From NCBI GenBank assembly GCA_016802295.1, contig JAESIW010000162.1:1095346-1159345 (forward strand): a stretch of 64,000 nucleotides of DNA, in the 5' to 3' direction. The stretch is from Brachionus rotundiformis (Eukaryota; Rotifera; Eurotatoria; Ploima; Brachionidae). The notes beneath the pieces were generated by a model, which was not told the origin of the DNA, ran no database searches, and saw nothing but the letters and a program-made list of their open reading frames with translations. Every line of letters begins with the position of its first letter. Positions within the stretch are counted from its first letter, which is position 1. The position numbers and the translations under genes were made by a program. Below are positions 11,190-23,400 of this stretch, in pieces.

Positions 11190-14100
11190 AAATCCTAATT
11201 TTTTTTTCTTTTAATTAAATCTAAAATTTGAATTAAATTTTCAAAATTGCTAAAAGGTTAATTTAAAAGCTTTTGGGGTGAATCGCTTATCTAGTATTAC
11301 ATTTTAATTAGAAAAAAATACACATGAATAAATATCTGGCTTTAAAGGTGAGTTATTAGACATAAGATTTTTATTTAATCAATCTTATGAGTTGAGATAT
11401 TATCAGCAAATTTGTTTTATTGTGATTTTATGAGTTGTTAAGTTATAGAGACATTTAGATCCCTATCTGATTGATAGTAATCAATTTACGTGTTAAATCC
11501 GTTTTTGTATGTTCCATAATTAAAATTATTAATTTTTAAAAATTAATTCTTTAATGTAACATTGCATGGTAACGACTGACTTGGGCTTTGGGCGAAACAT
11601 GCTTTACATTTTTTTGAATAATCTACAGATTTTTCTAACCGAATAATATTCCACTAAAGTTAATTAATTGGTTAATTATATAGAAAACAATTTTACAATA
11701 TAAGAAAATAATTTCAACTAAATTATACTAAATTAAATTCCCAAAAATAGTTGACTATTATTTAAAAACAAATAATCGAAAATATAATATTTAAATTAAA
11801 AAAAATAAAAAGGATTGGTTGTGAAAATAAATCATTGATTGGAATATACATTTATAATTAGTATTTTGTTTAAATTAAATAAAATTTTTGATTGGATTTT
11901 TGAGTAAATTATTTTCAGTCTTCTCAACAAATAATATTAATTTATTTATTTAGCTTAAGTTTATCTAGATTTTTGTTTTACATCTTTTTCTCTATTGTTA
12001 CTTTTGAATTCAAGTCGACTTAAATTTGTGATACACAAGTTTAATTGAATTTTAAACAAATCCAGGTTGGCTAATATATATTTTTATATTATATTGTCGT
12101 TGAAACAAAAGACTTAGCAAGTTTTCTTCACCTATTTTGCTAGACCTCGGATCCTGACACAAACAAACTTGGAAATCAACAAAAATAGTTTATCTCAGAA
12201 ACGATAGGAAATTGTGATGCGTCAAGTTATGGCGATCTTGATACTAAATTTAAATTGTGTTAATTTTGTTAATGACTTGATAAATATTCTATAAAATTTC
12301 TTCAATTAATTCCTCAATAGTCCTAATTAGCTCTTAAGATAAAACTTGAAATCAATGATTTTCGAATCATTTGATGCACCTTGTGTAACTGAAAATGACC
12401 GAAACTTAAACTAAATCAAAATTCATTCTTTGTTTGATAATGAATAAGAAATAACTTAAACAAACTTAGAGCAAAATTGTTTATCAATTATTTAAATTTT
12501 ACAATTTTTCTGATTGAATAGAAAATTAAATTTTCTTGATTACAGTTGTTGTTGATATTCTAAAGAGCTAAGAATTGTTTTTGTTGTTGTTGTTGAACTA
12601 AATAAAGAAAATTCAAGCTTTAAAATAAAAAATTAAAATGCTTAGAAACAAAGCTTTAACTTAAGTGAATAGAGAAAGAAATTCTTGATTACCTATCATA
12701 AAAGAAATATGGACGCCCTGCTGTTCTCTATTTTAAAACATTAAAATTAAATATTTTTATTTTAAAACCCAGGAATTTACGGAAAACACAAAACTGTTGT
12801 TTCACAGATTTCGACAACTCCAAGCTCTCAAAATAACTACAATTAGATTTTTGACGAGCACGACAATAGTAGAGCCCGATTTGTCCTAAACTTGTTTCTG
12901 TTTGATTGATTGTTTTCCTTATGCTAGTTGCCTCACACAATCTTAACCAGTTTCGTGCATCATATAAATACACTTCTAAATATTTAAAAGTCTCCTGGTA
13001 AATAAGTCGAATGAAATACTTGAAATGAAATCCTAAGCTTAGTATTTAAATAGAGACGAGAGATACTTTGACTAAAACATGTTCTTTTAGATTATTTAAT
13101 TTAATAATAATGATAGCTTTGAAATAACAAATACAATATCGTTTATAATTGAAATTGAAATTTCACATATGTTACATGCCCAACAACAACTTCGCTTAAT
13201 TATTTATCTCCTAAATACAATAAGGAACATTGAAACTCTTTAAAAACAGCGTCATTTATGTCCATATGCTTAATATCGCCTTGTTACCTAGCCTTGCACT
13301 TTTATTATCACGTCTAAGACTTAAGACGGACACTTATGTTTTTTTCAGACTTCTACCTTAAGCTCGGTCAGTACATATTACTCAATCATAATGTCAATAA
13401 AAGACTTTTGTTTCATTAAAAATCAATTTCATTAGAAAAAAACTAATCTAATGATTTCAATTTCACTAAGATCACTAAGCTAAACGAAAAAATAATTTCT
13501 ATTATGTTTTCTTCGCCAGTTTAAACAAAAAAAATATCACAATATTCTATATTACTGAGACAAAATTGAATTTTAGAGCTTTTGAAATATTATATTTTTA
13601 AAACAAAATAATGATATATTCAGAGAGAATATAAAGCTATCTGCTTGATGAATCGTTTAACTATTTTTTTGATTTTCAAATTAATCAATCAAACTAATTT
13701 TAGGATTCATTTGAAAGCTTTTAAATTTCCTCTCTATAAAGTTAAATTAGCATCAAAAATTTCAAGTATCTAAATACAACATTGTTCTCATTGTTTCTAG
13801 CACATCCGTAATTAAATTTTGTTTTAATTATGTTTCTAATTTATAAACAGAATTAGATAACAAACAAAGTTTCAAAAATTGATATTTTTAAAACTTTACA
13901 TAATTTGAACTGACTTGAAAAATTAATTAAAAATAATAATTTAACCAAAAAGAAACAAGCCTAAAAAACAACTTCACTTTAGTTTATGTCAACAATGAAT
14001 GATAAAGATCGTATTTAATTTTCGAGAAAAAATATTTTCACAAAATTTAAAATCAAATTTTGAATCAGATAAAAGATGGATAAAGAACGATTTTTATCGT

Positions 14101-16839
14101 TACTTTAGTCACGAAAGCAAACAAAAAACTTTCTTATTATGTACAAGGTACTCTGAGTGTAGAAAACAAAAATTACCATGACAAGATTCTAAGGAATGGT
14201 TCTAGATGTAATGAGAATCAATTTGACTCTAGATCTGTTAACATGATAAAATAGAAAGCCATGTATGGCTTAAAGGCAAGTATTTTTTTAATTTAAAATT
14301 TGAACGACTCTTAATTAAAAATAAATTTGATTGGAGAAAACAAAACGATTGAAAATTGTTTGAAATTAAACATTTACGCTCTGATATTTTACGAGCATAT
14401 TTTATTTCATTAGCTGTTCTAATTGTCGAAAAAAATTAATTTTAAATAGTTTACTAGAGTTAAATAATTAAAATCAAACAAAAGACATAAATAGAAAGTG
14501 AAAAAAAAATTCTTATCTTAATACAATCAATATTTTTCAAGTGTCATTTAAAGAAAATAATTTTATTGTTAAATTAAAATATAAATAGCAAATTTTTGTG
14601 AAATTGTTTCGTTTGATTATTGAGCGCATAAAAAATAAAGCATTACTAGACGCCACTAGATATCTCGGGTAGTTTTTTGGTAAACAAAAAAAATCTATCT
14701 ATCTTAACCCTGATTCTATTTGAAATAATTAACTTTTAAAACTATTTTTTGATTCGTTTTGACCAAAATTTGCCAGTCTAGAAGATCTCTTCAAATATAG
14801 GTTTATAAAAAATTGATTTGTTCTTTTATTTGTTAATTAAACCAACATTTAACAAAGTAAATTTAGACTGATTTAGAAAGTTCTATTCATTTTGACATTT
14901 TTATTCGATTTTGAAGGCACTCAAATTATGGTTTTCAAAAGCTTAAGTTTTTGGAAAGAATATTTAAAATTTTCTTCAAATTCAAATATGTTTAATAAGC
15001 TCACAGACAAGTTCATAATGTTCATTGTTGAATAATTCTTAGGTTGCTCTGAAAATTTCTAAACAATGTCTAGCCTAATTATGTTATTTTGTCAAAGGCA
15101 ATATTATTTTTTAGTGTTACATTTCTTTTTATCAGTTTTCTAATTTATTTAATTTAAATGAAGTCTTTTTCCCTTTATAAAGGCGATCTAGCAAAAAATT
15201 TCCTTACTTAAAAACACTAAGTCTAAAATTTAAGTTTAAATTCATAACCTCTGCTTTAATCAACATTACTAAAACCTAAACTGGTCAACTTTTCTAGCTT
15301 CTAAAGAAACCAGCTTTTAGAGCAAAATCTTCTTAATATTCTAAACATTTATAGCTTAAATAATTTTCAATTTGTTCTGAGTTATTCTTTAAAAAATATA
15401 TCTTTTATTCAATAAAAGCTTTTAAATAAGTGGTATTGGAGATTATCTCAAATTCTCTTATTTTAGAAATATTCTTTTCTAAATATATCCTGATTGAGAA
15501 AAAAAATCATTAGTTTAAAATTTAAAGCCAATTAAAATTTAAATTATTCTGACATAACTTGGTAGAAAATTTATTGTTAAGCGACTTTTAGCACTAGGCT
15601 AAATTAAAGAACTGTATTGGTAAGAATTGAAAGCAAGCTAGGAAATCAATCAAAACGGAAACGTCTATTTAAACCCGAATATTATCTAGTTATTCTATAA
15701 TTAATTTTGAATTTTAGCCCATAATTTACTCTCATTGAGTCTCATGCTATTAATTGCTATCCTTAAGAACTTAAGAAACAATTATGAACACGGAATGTTT
15801 TTGGTTTTTATAAAGTGTAAACTTGTCGATAAAACAATTCGACACCAACTCGTATCTGTAAAAACGTGGGTTGTCTAATTTTCTTTATTAAAACTGTGCA
15901 AGCCAAAGTTTAATTCTTGTCTGGATGTTTGCAGAAAAAATATCTAGAAATAAAAGAATATTTCATGATTCCGAAATTAATCAAGATGTTATCGTAGATT
16001 TTACTATTCAGTGACAATAATAATTTAAGTTAATTTGTCAAAAATTTAATTTCCAGTAGCGAATTGTTATTCTGTAAGTGAAGTGTTTTGACGGTTTGTA
16101 GACAAGCTTTTCGTTCTCTTAAAACATAAATAATTAAATTAATTTTCACTTTGCTTATTTTATATTTCTTAAAACAACTCAAACATTGTTTAAAAATAAC
16201 GATTTTTGTCGATTTTCTTTGTTTTACTGCGTTTTTCTTACGAAGACCAACTGGGAAGTGCGAAAACATCATGTGGCCAAACAACTTTATAGTAAATTAT
16301 TTTAAAAAGTATGTAAAACTAAAAGGAAAAAAAATTCGATAAGATCTATTAAAATTGTTAAATTCAAAATGGATCAAGAAATTAAACAATAATATTGATA
16401 TTTAACTAAAAAAAAATAGCTTTATTTTTAATATTGGTTTAGTGTTTTGAAATAAAACAAAATATTCAAATTGTCTAAGATTGGATATTTTATTAATAAA
16501 AATTGACAATTTGGCTATAAAAACTTCAATTCGGCTCTAATTTTTTTCTTTTTATTTGATCAAAACTGGAAAAATGATTCTATATTTTATTAAAAATAAT
16601 CCAAAAGATTAATTGAAATTTTATATTAAATAATATTGAAGGAAAATTTTTACTTTAATTTTTAAATTGAAAATTTAAATTTTTGACAAGATTTTAATTT
16701 TGTTAATGAATTTTTGAAAAGATTTTAAAAGATATTTATTTCCAGCTTATATCAATAGAGTTATTCATTAATTAGAATAATAAATTAAATAACATTATTA
16801 TTAAATCTATTCAAAGCTATTTACAAATCATCATATTTA
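11190..16839. other. 5.6-kb gene-poor region upstream of the forkhead gene
   Basis: No confident gene. It holds a short (TTG)n run near 12580-12595, a GC-richer open stretch on the minus strand at about 12728-12973 with splice-like ends but no recognisable product, and an 18-nt near-perfect palindrome at 13311-13328. The other open frames here are short and look random. Confidence 0.4.
12728..12973 (-). other. Doubtful open frame of 81 codons
   Basis: The frame is less A/T-biased than its surroundings and runs as far as an acceptor-like TTTAG upstream of its first ATG. A further small open segment (about 12690-12729) is bracketed by acceptor-like and donor-like signals. I do not recognise the product and could not join the pieces convincingly. 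It may be an exon of an unidentified gene, a decayed coding fragment, or chance. Confidence 0.15.
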
Positions 16840-18906
16840 TTATTGATTTAACTTTTTTGGAATTATCATAACGTTTGAATTTGGTACAAGATTTGATTCT
16901 TCGATGGTCATTTGTAGATTATCAAAAATTTTTCTCGGATAAATTGATGCGATGTCAAAGTCCCTCATTGACTTAAATTTTCTTGAAAAAAATTAATTAA
17001 AATTCCTATATTAAAATTAAATAAAATTAATTTACTTAATTGATTTTATTTTATCTTTCAAATTTTTTAAAGTGTCAGTATACATCATTTTGATCACAAC
17101 AGGCTTATCACTGCTTGACAATGATTTTATTTTCAGAGTAGCAACCTTATCAGAATTTAGATCTTTGCTTTCACTTTCATGTCTTCAAATTGGAAATAGA
17201 ATATTATTTTTACAAAAAAGTAATTACTCTTTTTCAGTCAAATTTGAAACTTTTGGATTGGAATCGATTCCCTTTTATATTTTCAAACATTAAAGAAATA
17301 CAAACAATAATGCTTTGATTACTTTAATTAAAGATGAAACTTCATTGCGTACATCTATAATATTTCCATTTTTGATAACATTTACAGGAAGTTTGCTAAG
17401 AAATTGATCAACTGTCATAGGATTTTCTGAAAAAATTAAATAAACTATTCAATCATATTAATTTTTTAATAAACTATAAATTGTACCTGATAATTGTGAT
17501 TCATATTTTTTCTCTTTATCGTTGGTATTGATACTCAACGATCTTTCTTCCATATCATTGATTGTCTCATTAGTCCTTGAACTTCCTAATCGATAACCCT
17601 TCGAGCTAAATACCGAATTTTTATCTTGTTTGTAATGAATGTCTCTTTTATCAATTAAATTAAATTTTACTCCATCTGGATACTTTTCCTGTAATTCAGA
17701 GGGAAAGTACCCATCCATAATATCAATACAAAATTTAATAGTAATTGACTGATCGAAAGAGCGAAACGGACCATTATAAAGAACAATTCCATTCGAATAC
17801 AAAGTTAATTTGATCGATTCAGAATTTTCAAATTTAACTTTATTTTCATTAAATTCAACAATTTTGGTATCAGTTGCATCCATCATTGAGTTCAATTCAT
17901 CAATATTTTTCACAATTAAGTCATAATCTACTTGAAAATTATTCGATTCTACACAATTTTCTGTTTTCTTATTTTTTAAATCTGAATTTGAATCATTATT
18001 CTCGCTTCCTATCCATTGCAAACCATAGTCCGCTAAAAAAGCCTTTAGAAAAAAAAATTTTTACAATAATTTATAGTCAATTTTCAATCAATCAAACCTC
18101 CATTTCTGAAATTTGATCCATTAGTTCATAGTTTTTTCTTTCAAGATTTTCTATTACTTCATCTTTAGACTCAATATGTTTTTTTTTATATAAATTCAAT
18201 TTTTCTTCAAGAATTTCAATTTTTTTATCCTTTTACAGAATAAAAAAAATTATCTTTTAAAATCATCACATTTAAAATTGAATTTCGAAGAAATTTTAGC
18301 TCCTTTTTCAAAAGGACTTAATGTATACTATAGTCGTATTGTATAAAATGTATAGAATTAAAACAAAAAGTTTTACCAACTTTTCTTATCATTTCTCTTT
18401 CTAAGATTGCACATTTGTTCTCTGTTTCTTTGATTTTTGCCATCATCAACTGCATCAGCTCTAAATCATTTGGAGCACTTGCATTTTGTGAGCTTGAGAC
18501 TTTATTTTTCAAGTTATTGACAGCCATCTGAGTAGTAAATTCATCTATTAAATCTGATTCATCAACTACAATATATTAATGTATTTTTATCTTATTAATT
18601 AATCAATAAATAATTTACTATATGATTTAAACGGAATAAAGCTATTCTTTGAACTTAATTTTTTTTATTATTAAAATAAAAGGTTATATTTATAATAAAT
18701 TACTTATATAAACTAGATTTAATGCTGGGTAACGAGTCGTTATTTGAATTAGAAGAATTATTTGAAGATATGTACGAATAGCCACTATTTAATCCAAGAC
18801 GTGGTGTTTTTTCTGGTTCTTTCGGCATAGGACTCGGATTAGACATTTCTGGAAAAAACAAGGGAGTCTTTCTACTTTTAGATAATGAAGAAAGCGGACT
18901 TGACAT
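16840..18906 (-). CDS. UBXN11: UBXN11 homologue (SEP + UBX), 8 exons
   Basis: Exons (minus strand): 18906-18714, 18565-18381, 18229-18098, 18042-17487, 17426-17323, 17271-17228, 17182-17036 and 16981-16840. All phases agree and give about 500 residues, near the human 520. The N-terminus MSSPLSSLSKSRKTPL closely matches the start of vertebrate UBXN11 (Socius/UBXD5). A coiled coil (LELMQLMMAKIKETENKCAI onward) follows, then the family-typical ADYGLQWIG. The SEP domain begins near LTLYSNGIVLYNGPFRSF and includes GYFPSELQEKYPDGVKF; the C-terminal UBX fold ends with NLVPNSNVMII. UBX proteins bind the p97/VCP ATPase; UBXN11 has also been linked to Rnd GTPases and actin. Two donors (after exons 1 and 2) are weak GTTNNN sites chosen because they keep frame. 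Confidence 0.9.
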
Positions 18907-20482
18907 GTTAGAAATTTTACTAAAATTAATAATAAATATTTTTTAAGACTGAATAAAATATTTGAGTGTAAGTACTAAAACTGTTACTATGGTAATTACT
19001 GAACAAAAATTATTAAAAATCTTTGAGATCAATAAAAAAATTTAGAACTTCAGTACAATTTATTAATTTTAACTGGCGATCAAATGAATCTTGAGATGAT
19101 TTAGAGAATTTTAATTTTATACAATAGACAATGGAAAATTTTTTACCAACTTTCATTCAATTTAGTTATTTTTCCATCAAAAAATTTTAATATTATCAAA
19201 GAAATTAAAATAAATTAAAAAATTTAAATTTCATTGAGCAAGAAGCTTTATTAATTTTTTTTAAATGAACATTCAAATCTATGCTGTAGTTTTATGCTTA
19301 TTAAAATTATTTCGATCCCCAATTTTCGTTAATATAAACTTGAGAATTTATCTTTAAGAGCCTTTTTCATAGAACATTTAATTGCTAAGGAAAATTTTTA
19401 AATATTTTTTATTAATTCAAATAGCTAAAAAGCTTTCTTTCTAATTTTCTATCTAAAAGTATTTTTTACAAATATGATTTTAATGAGCCTTTTTAGTCAT
19501 GTATAAAGCATAAATATTTCAAAATATTATCTCTTTTCATCTTTTAGTTTTTTTAGATAAAAAACCTTATATGAAAAATTTTATGAAAAAAACTTTTAAT
19601 TTCATTAAAATAACACTTTAAATTAAATGATAAAAATTTTATTTTAGGTTACAGTCATAACTGATTTTTTAAATAGAATTTAGACCATGTTTTCTGTTGT
19701 ATATTTAGAGTAATTTTTGAATACAAAATTCTTATTTCTAAAGATAGATTTGTAAAATTCAAAAGTAAGTCTATACCTTTTGAATTTATAACTAAACCAT
19801 ATAATCTATTTTTAGCGAAAATTAATCTGTTTCTTATCTATTATTTTTGTTAGGATTAAGAGCTTTAAAATGCCTACTAATTTATCTTAAAATTTTCATG
19901 TAAACTCTGTATAATGTCTGATTCAACTTTATCTAATTTTAAAAAGCAAAGAGAGGCAATTAAACCATTTTATAACCAAAATTATAATTTTACTATTCTT
20001 CTTAGCTAATTTAAATAAGATCTTAAAATAATAGTGATTGTTTTAAATTTTACTAAGTTAAATATTTGAGTTTCTTTGTATATTAAGGAAGCTTTTTTAG
20101 GAAAAATCATTTATCAATTCGAAATAAAGGGATAAAAAAACAAAGGTATTTAAATGCTTGTTTTGCAACAAGCTTATAAGAAAAATTTTATATTAAAGAC
20201 TGAAAGATCAAAATTATAAACCTAATTTATTCAGAGATAAACAGGAGCATAACGAATTATTATTATTCTTAAATCGATAATAATTCGTATTACGATTTCG
20301 CCAAGTTTGCTTTATTTTTTTTTGAAATTTGAAAACTAACTAAAAATTTTATGCTTAATAATTAACTCGCATACACCAACCCAATAGAATAAAATATTAG
20401 AAATTTCAAGATACTAAAAAATGAATTAATAATTTAAAAATTAAATGTCCAATCTACGACCGAAATAATAATTTCAGACAAA
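18907..20482. other. Divergent intergenic region between UBXN11 and DENND5
   Basis: No gene seen. It must carry both promoters. A perfect 12-nt inverted repeat (arms 20252-20263 and 20277-20288, 13-nt loop) lies about 200 bp upstream of the DENND5 start. Confidence 0.4.
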
Positions 20483-23400
20483 ATGCCTAATATGGAGGTA
20501 AAAAATTTAATAGATTATTTTGTTTTGTGCGGTTTGGATGTTAATAGTGGTCTTGAGCCCGAATGCTCCACGATCGGTAATTTGTTTTTGTAATATATTT
20601 TATAATCAGCAATAAAATCTTTTACTAGATGAACCATCCAACACAAAATCCCCTCTCGAGCGTTCTTATAAATCAAAAATTTTGTATCACTTTCCTGAAA
20701 ATTTGCCATGGAATCCGTTTGACGAAGATGCTGTGACTCAGGTAACTTAGTTTATTTTTAAACAAAATTTATACTTTAATGAATTTTATTCAATTATAGC
20801 TATGTCTTCCAAAAGGTCTAATATTTCAAAAGCACAGTTCAAAACCAACATTTCATCCATTTATCATCACTAAAGAGGACGGTTCTAGAATTTACGGTGG
20901 TACTGTTACTTTTTTTGAGCTGATCGAGGATGAATCGATATGTAATGCCATGCAGTCTTTGCAGACTATGTACGATGCCGAACATTCAAACTCAAACCGA
21001 AGCCTTTCTTCACATACTACTCCATCGAGTATTAAAAGTCATTATCGATCATCTTCCTCTACCAATATAGAGTTTTCTAATCGATCAAGTCAGTCTTGGA
21101 CACAACCATTACTACAAAAAGGTATATTCAACACCAACTCACAAAATGAAAATGGAATTATGAATAATGAAAATCAAACTAACTTGATTGAATCCAATAA
21201 ATTAAACCAGAGTATTAAGGAAAATTTGGACTCGCCGACATATGACACTATATTAAAATCGTCAAATGGTAATTACAAAAATCCACGACGGTCTTTAACC
21301 AATAAAATAAACCTAACCAGTCCGACCAAAATTTGCCATTATAACATACTTAAAGACCGATTATATACATCAAAATGTATATGTCTTATTTCACAGTATC
21401 CTTTTAATAGGTCTTTTCATAAGATACTACAAACATTGTATGATATGGTTGAAAAAACTGATTTATTGGGAATAAATCTGGAGTCACATTTGTATAATTT
21501 GATTTATGAGATACCAATGCCAGTAAGTGGTCAAGCAGTTAAGTTTCAAGTGGGATGTAAGCCCATTACTGTTTATATGCCTCAACCAACTACTGAATTT
21601 CCTATTCTGGAATACGATCTACTCGAATTTTTCCGCCTACTTGGTGTAACGAATATTGTAAACTTGTATATAACAGGTCTATTAGAGCATCAAATATTAC
21701 TTTACTCCAAGGACTATTATATACTAATGCTTGTTGCCGAGAGTTTGACTTCACTTTTTTTTCCTTTCAGTTGGGTTAAACCATATGTGCCTATTGTTCC
21801 TGCGTCTAATATACATTTTATTGAAGCCCCAGTACCTTACATAATGGGATTTCATCATAAAGACATAGACAAGGAATTTTTTAAACAAGGACAGCGATGT
21901 TTTGTAGATATTGATTCTGGTACTGTTTCCTGTCCTGAGGGTCTGCCTGAATTTCCGGAAAAAAATAAATTAATCAAGGAAATAAATGAATTGATTGTTT
22001 ATTTTATGAATAAACGACAAAAACTAACAAAACAAACATCAAGTTTAAATTTAGACATTTTACAATCGAGTCATGCCTATACTCGAATTGCTGAATTAGC
22101 TCACAAGAATGGAGCATTTTGCAGCGAAAATTTAAAAGAAAAATACATTAGATCTCAATCAGGTCTTTGTAGTTCATCTGGAATATCTTCAGCTTCCAGC
22201 GGTTCACCAATCAAGACAGATGAAATGGCTAGCTTTGAAGACAATGAAATTATTACCCAAGAGTTTAATCAGTGTGTACGGGAACTTTTTTTGCAAAAAT
22301 TTGTTCAAATGTTTGCCACATATGAAAAATTTGTGATAGTTCCGAACATAGAAGGTGATGATATAGAAAATTGGTGGATGAATCGAGACCATGCCGGAAA
22401 TTTTGATTCAAAGATGTTTTTAATCGAGCAACCATCTCCTCGGCTGCCATTTTTATCACATTTTTTATCCACTCAAATGTTTGTTTCTTTTATTGATATG
22501 AAAATTATCTCGTTAATCAATCCGCAAAAGCCTGCTGATCCCAATATTCAAATATTTGATGAAAAAATAAAAGCTTTTAAAACTAATGATGTTAATTTAT
22601 ATGAGATCAAATCAGACTGTTCAAAAGGAATTGTAGATATACAAAAAATAGGTACAGATAGTTTTTAGTTTTTTCCTTCTAATACATTTTTTCTTAGAAA
22701 ACGAAGTTTTAAATAGAATAAAGCAAGAGCCATTACTAGCACCTTGTGTTTTAAGTATTCGTCTAAATGATACTAAAAATATTGAGTCTTCATTTATGGC
22801 AAAATTTACTTTAACTGCTACTGAACAGTTAAAGGAAAAGACGCAAAATGTCTACCTATTTGAAAATATTGATAAAAATTGCTTGAAAGCTGATGAAAAT
22901 CTTATTAACCAAATATATAGGTATATTTTTTTCTTATTTCACTATTTCAATAATCTGTTTTATTTTAAAATCTAAATTGAATACTTTGTTTAAGTGAAAT
23001 GATAAAGAAAAAAGAGCTTCTTACGAAAAATCGAGAGCAATTTAAAGATCAACAGATAAAAATAAGCCGCGATAAGCCGGTATATTATTTGTCTAAAAAA
23101 CGTATAGTTTGAATTAATTCAAATTTAAGAATAAACAAACTAAAGAGAAGAGGAGAAGTCGTCAAAAAGATAAGAATTCTAGTCCTACAGCTGATCTGAC
23201 CGAATCAAAAGCTCAAGAGCTTAATCCATTTATCCAGTCATTACTCAAGGAATCAAAATTAAAAACGAAGCGAATGTTGGTTGAAAAAATGCCAGAAGCA
23301 GTTACATTGGGACATGGTGAAACTCGTATAAGTGGAATAGAAGAAAATATGCTCATTGCTAGTTTGTGTGATTTAATTGAGCGAATATGGGGCCATGGTC

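Noticed and set aside
13999..14181. Plus-strand frame of 60 codons
   Set aside because: No recognisable product, no splice context, and AT-driven codon content.
16030..16342. Overlapping frames on both strands
   Set aside because: Short, antisense to each other, low-complexity and without recognisable motifs.
17072..17293. Plus-strand frame of 73 codons
   Set aside because: It lies opposite the UBXN11 exons 6 and 7, which are supported by phase and homology.
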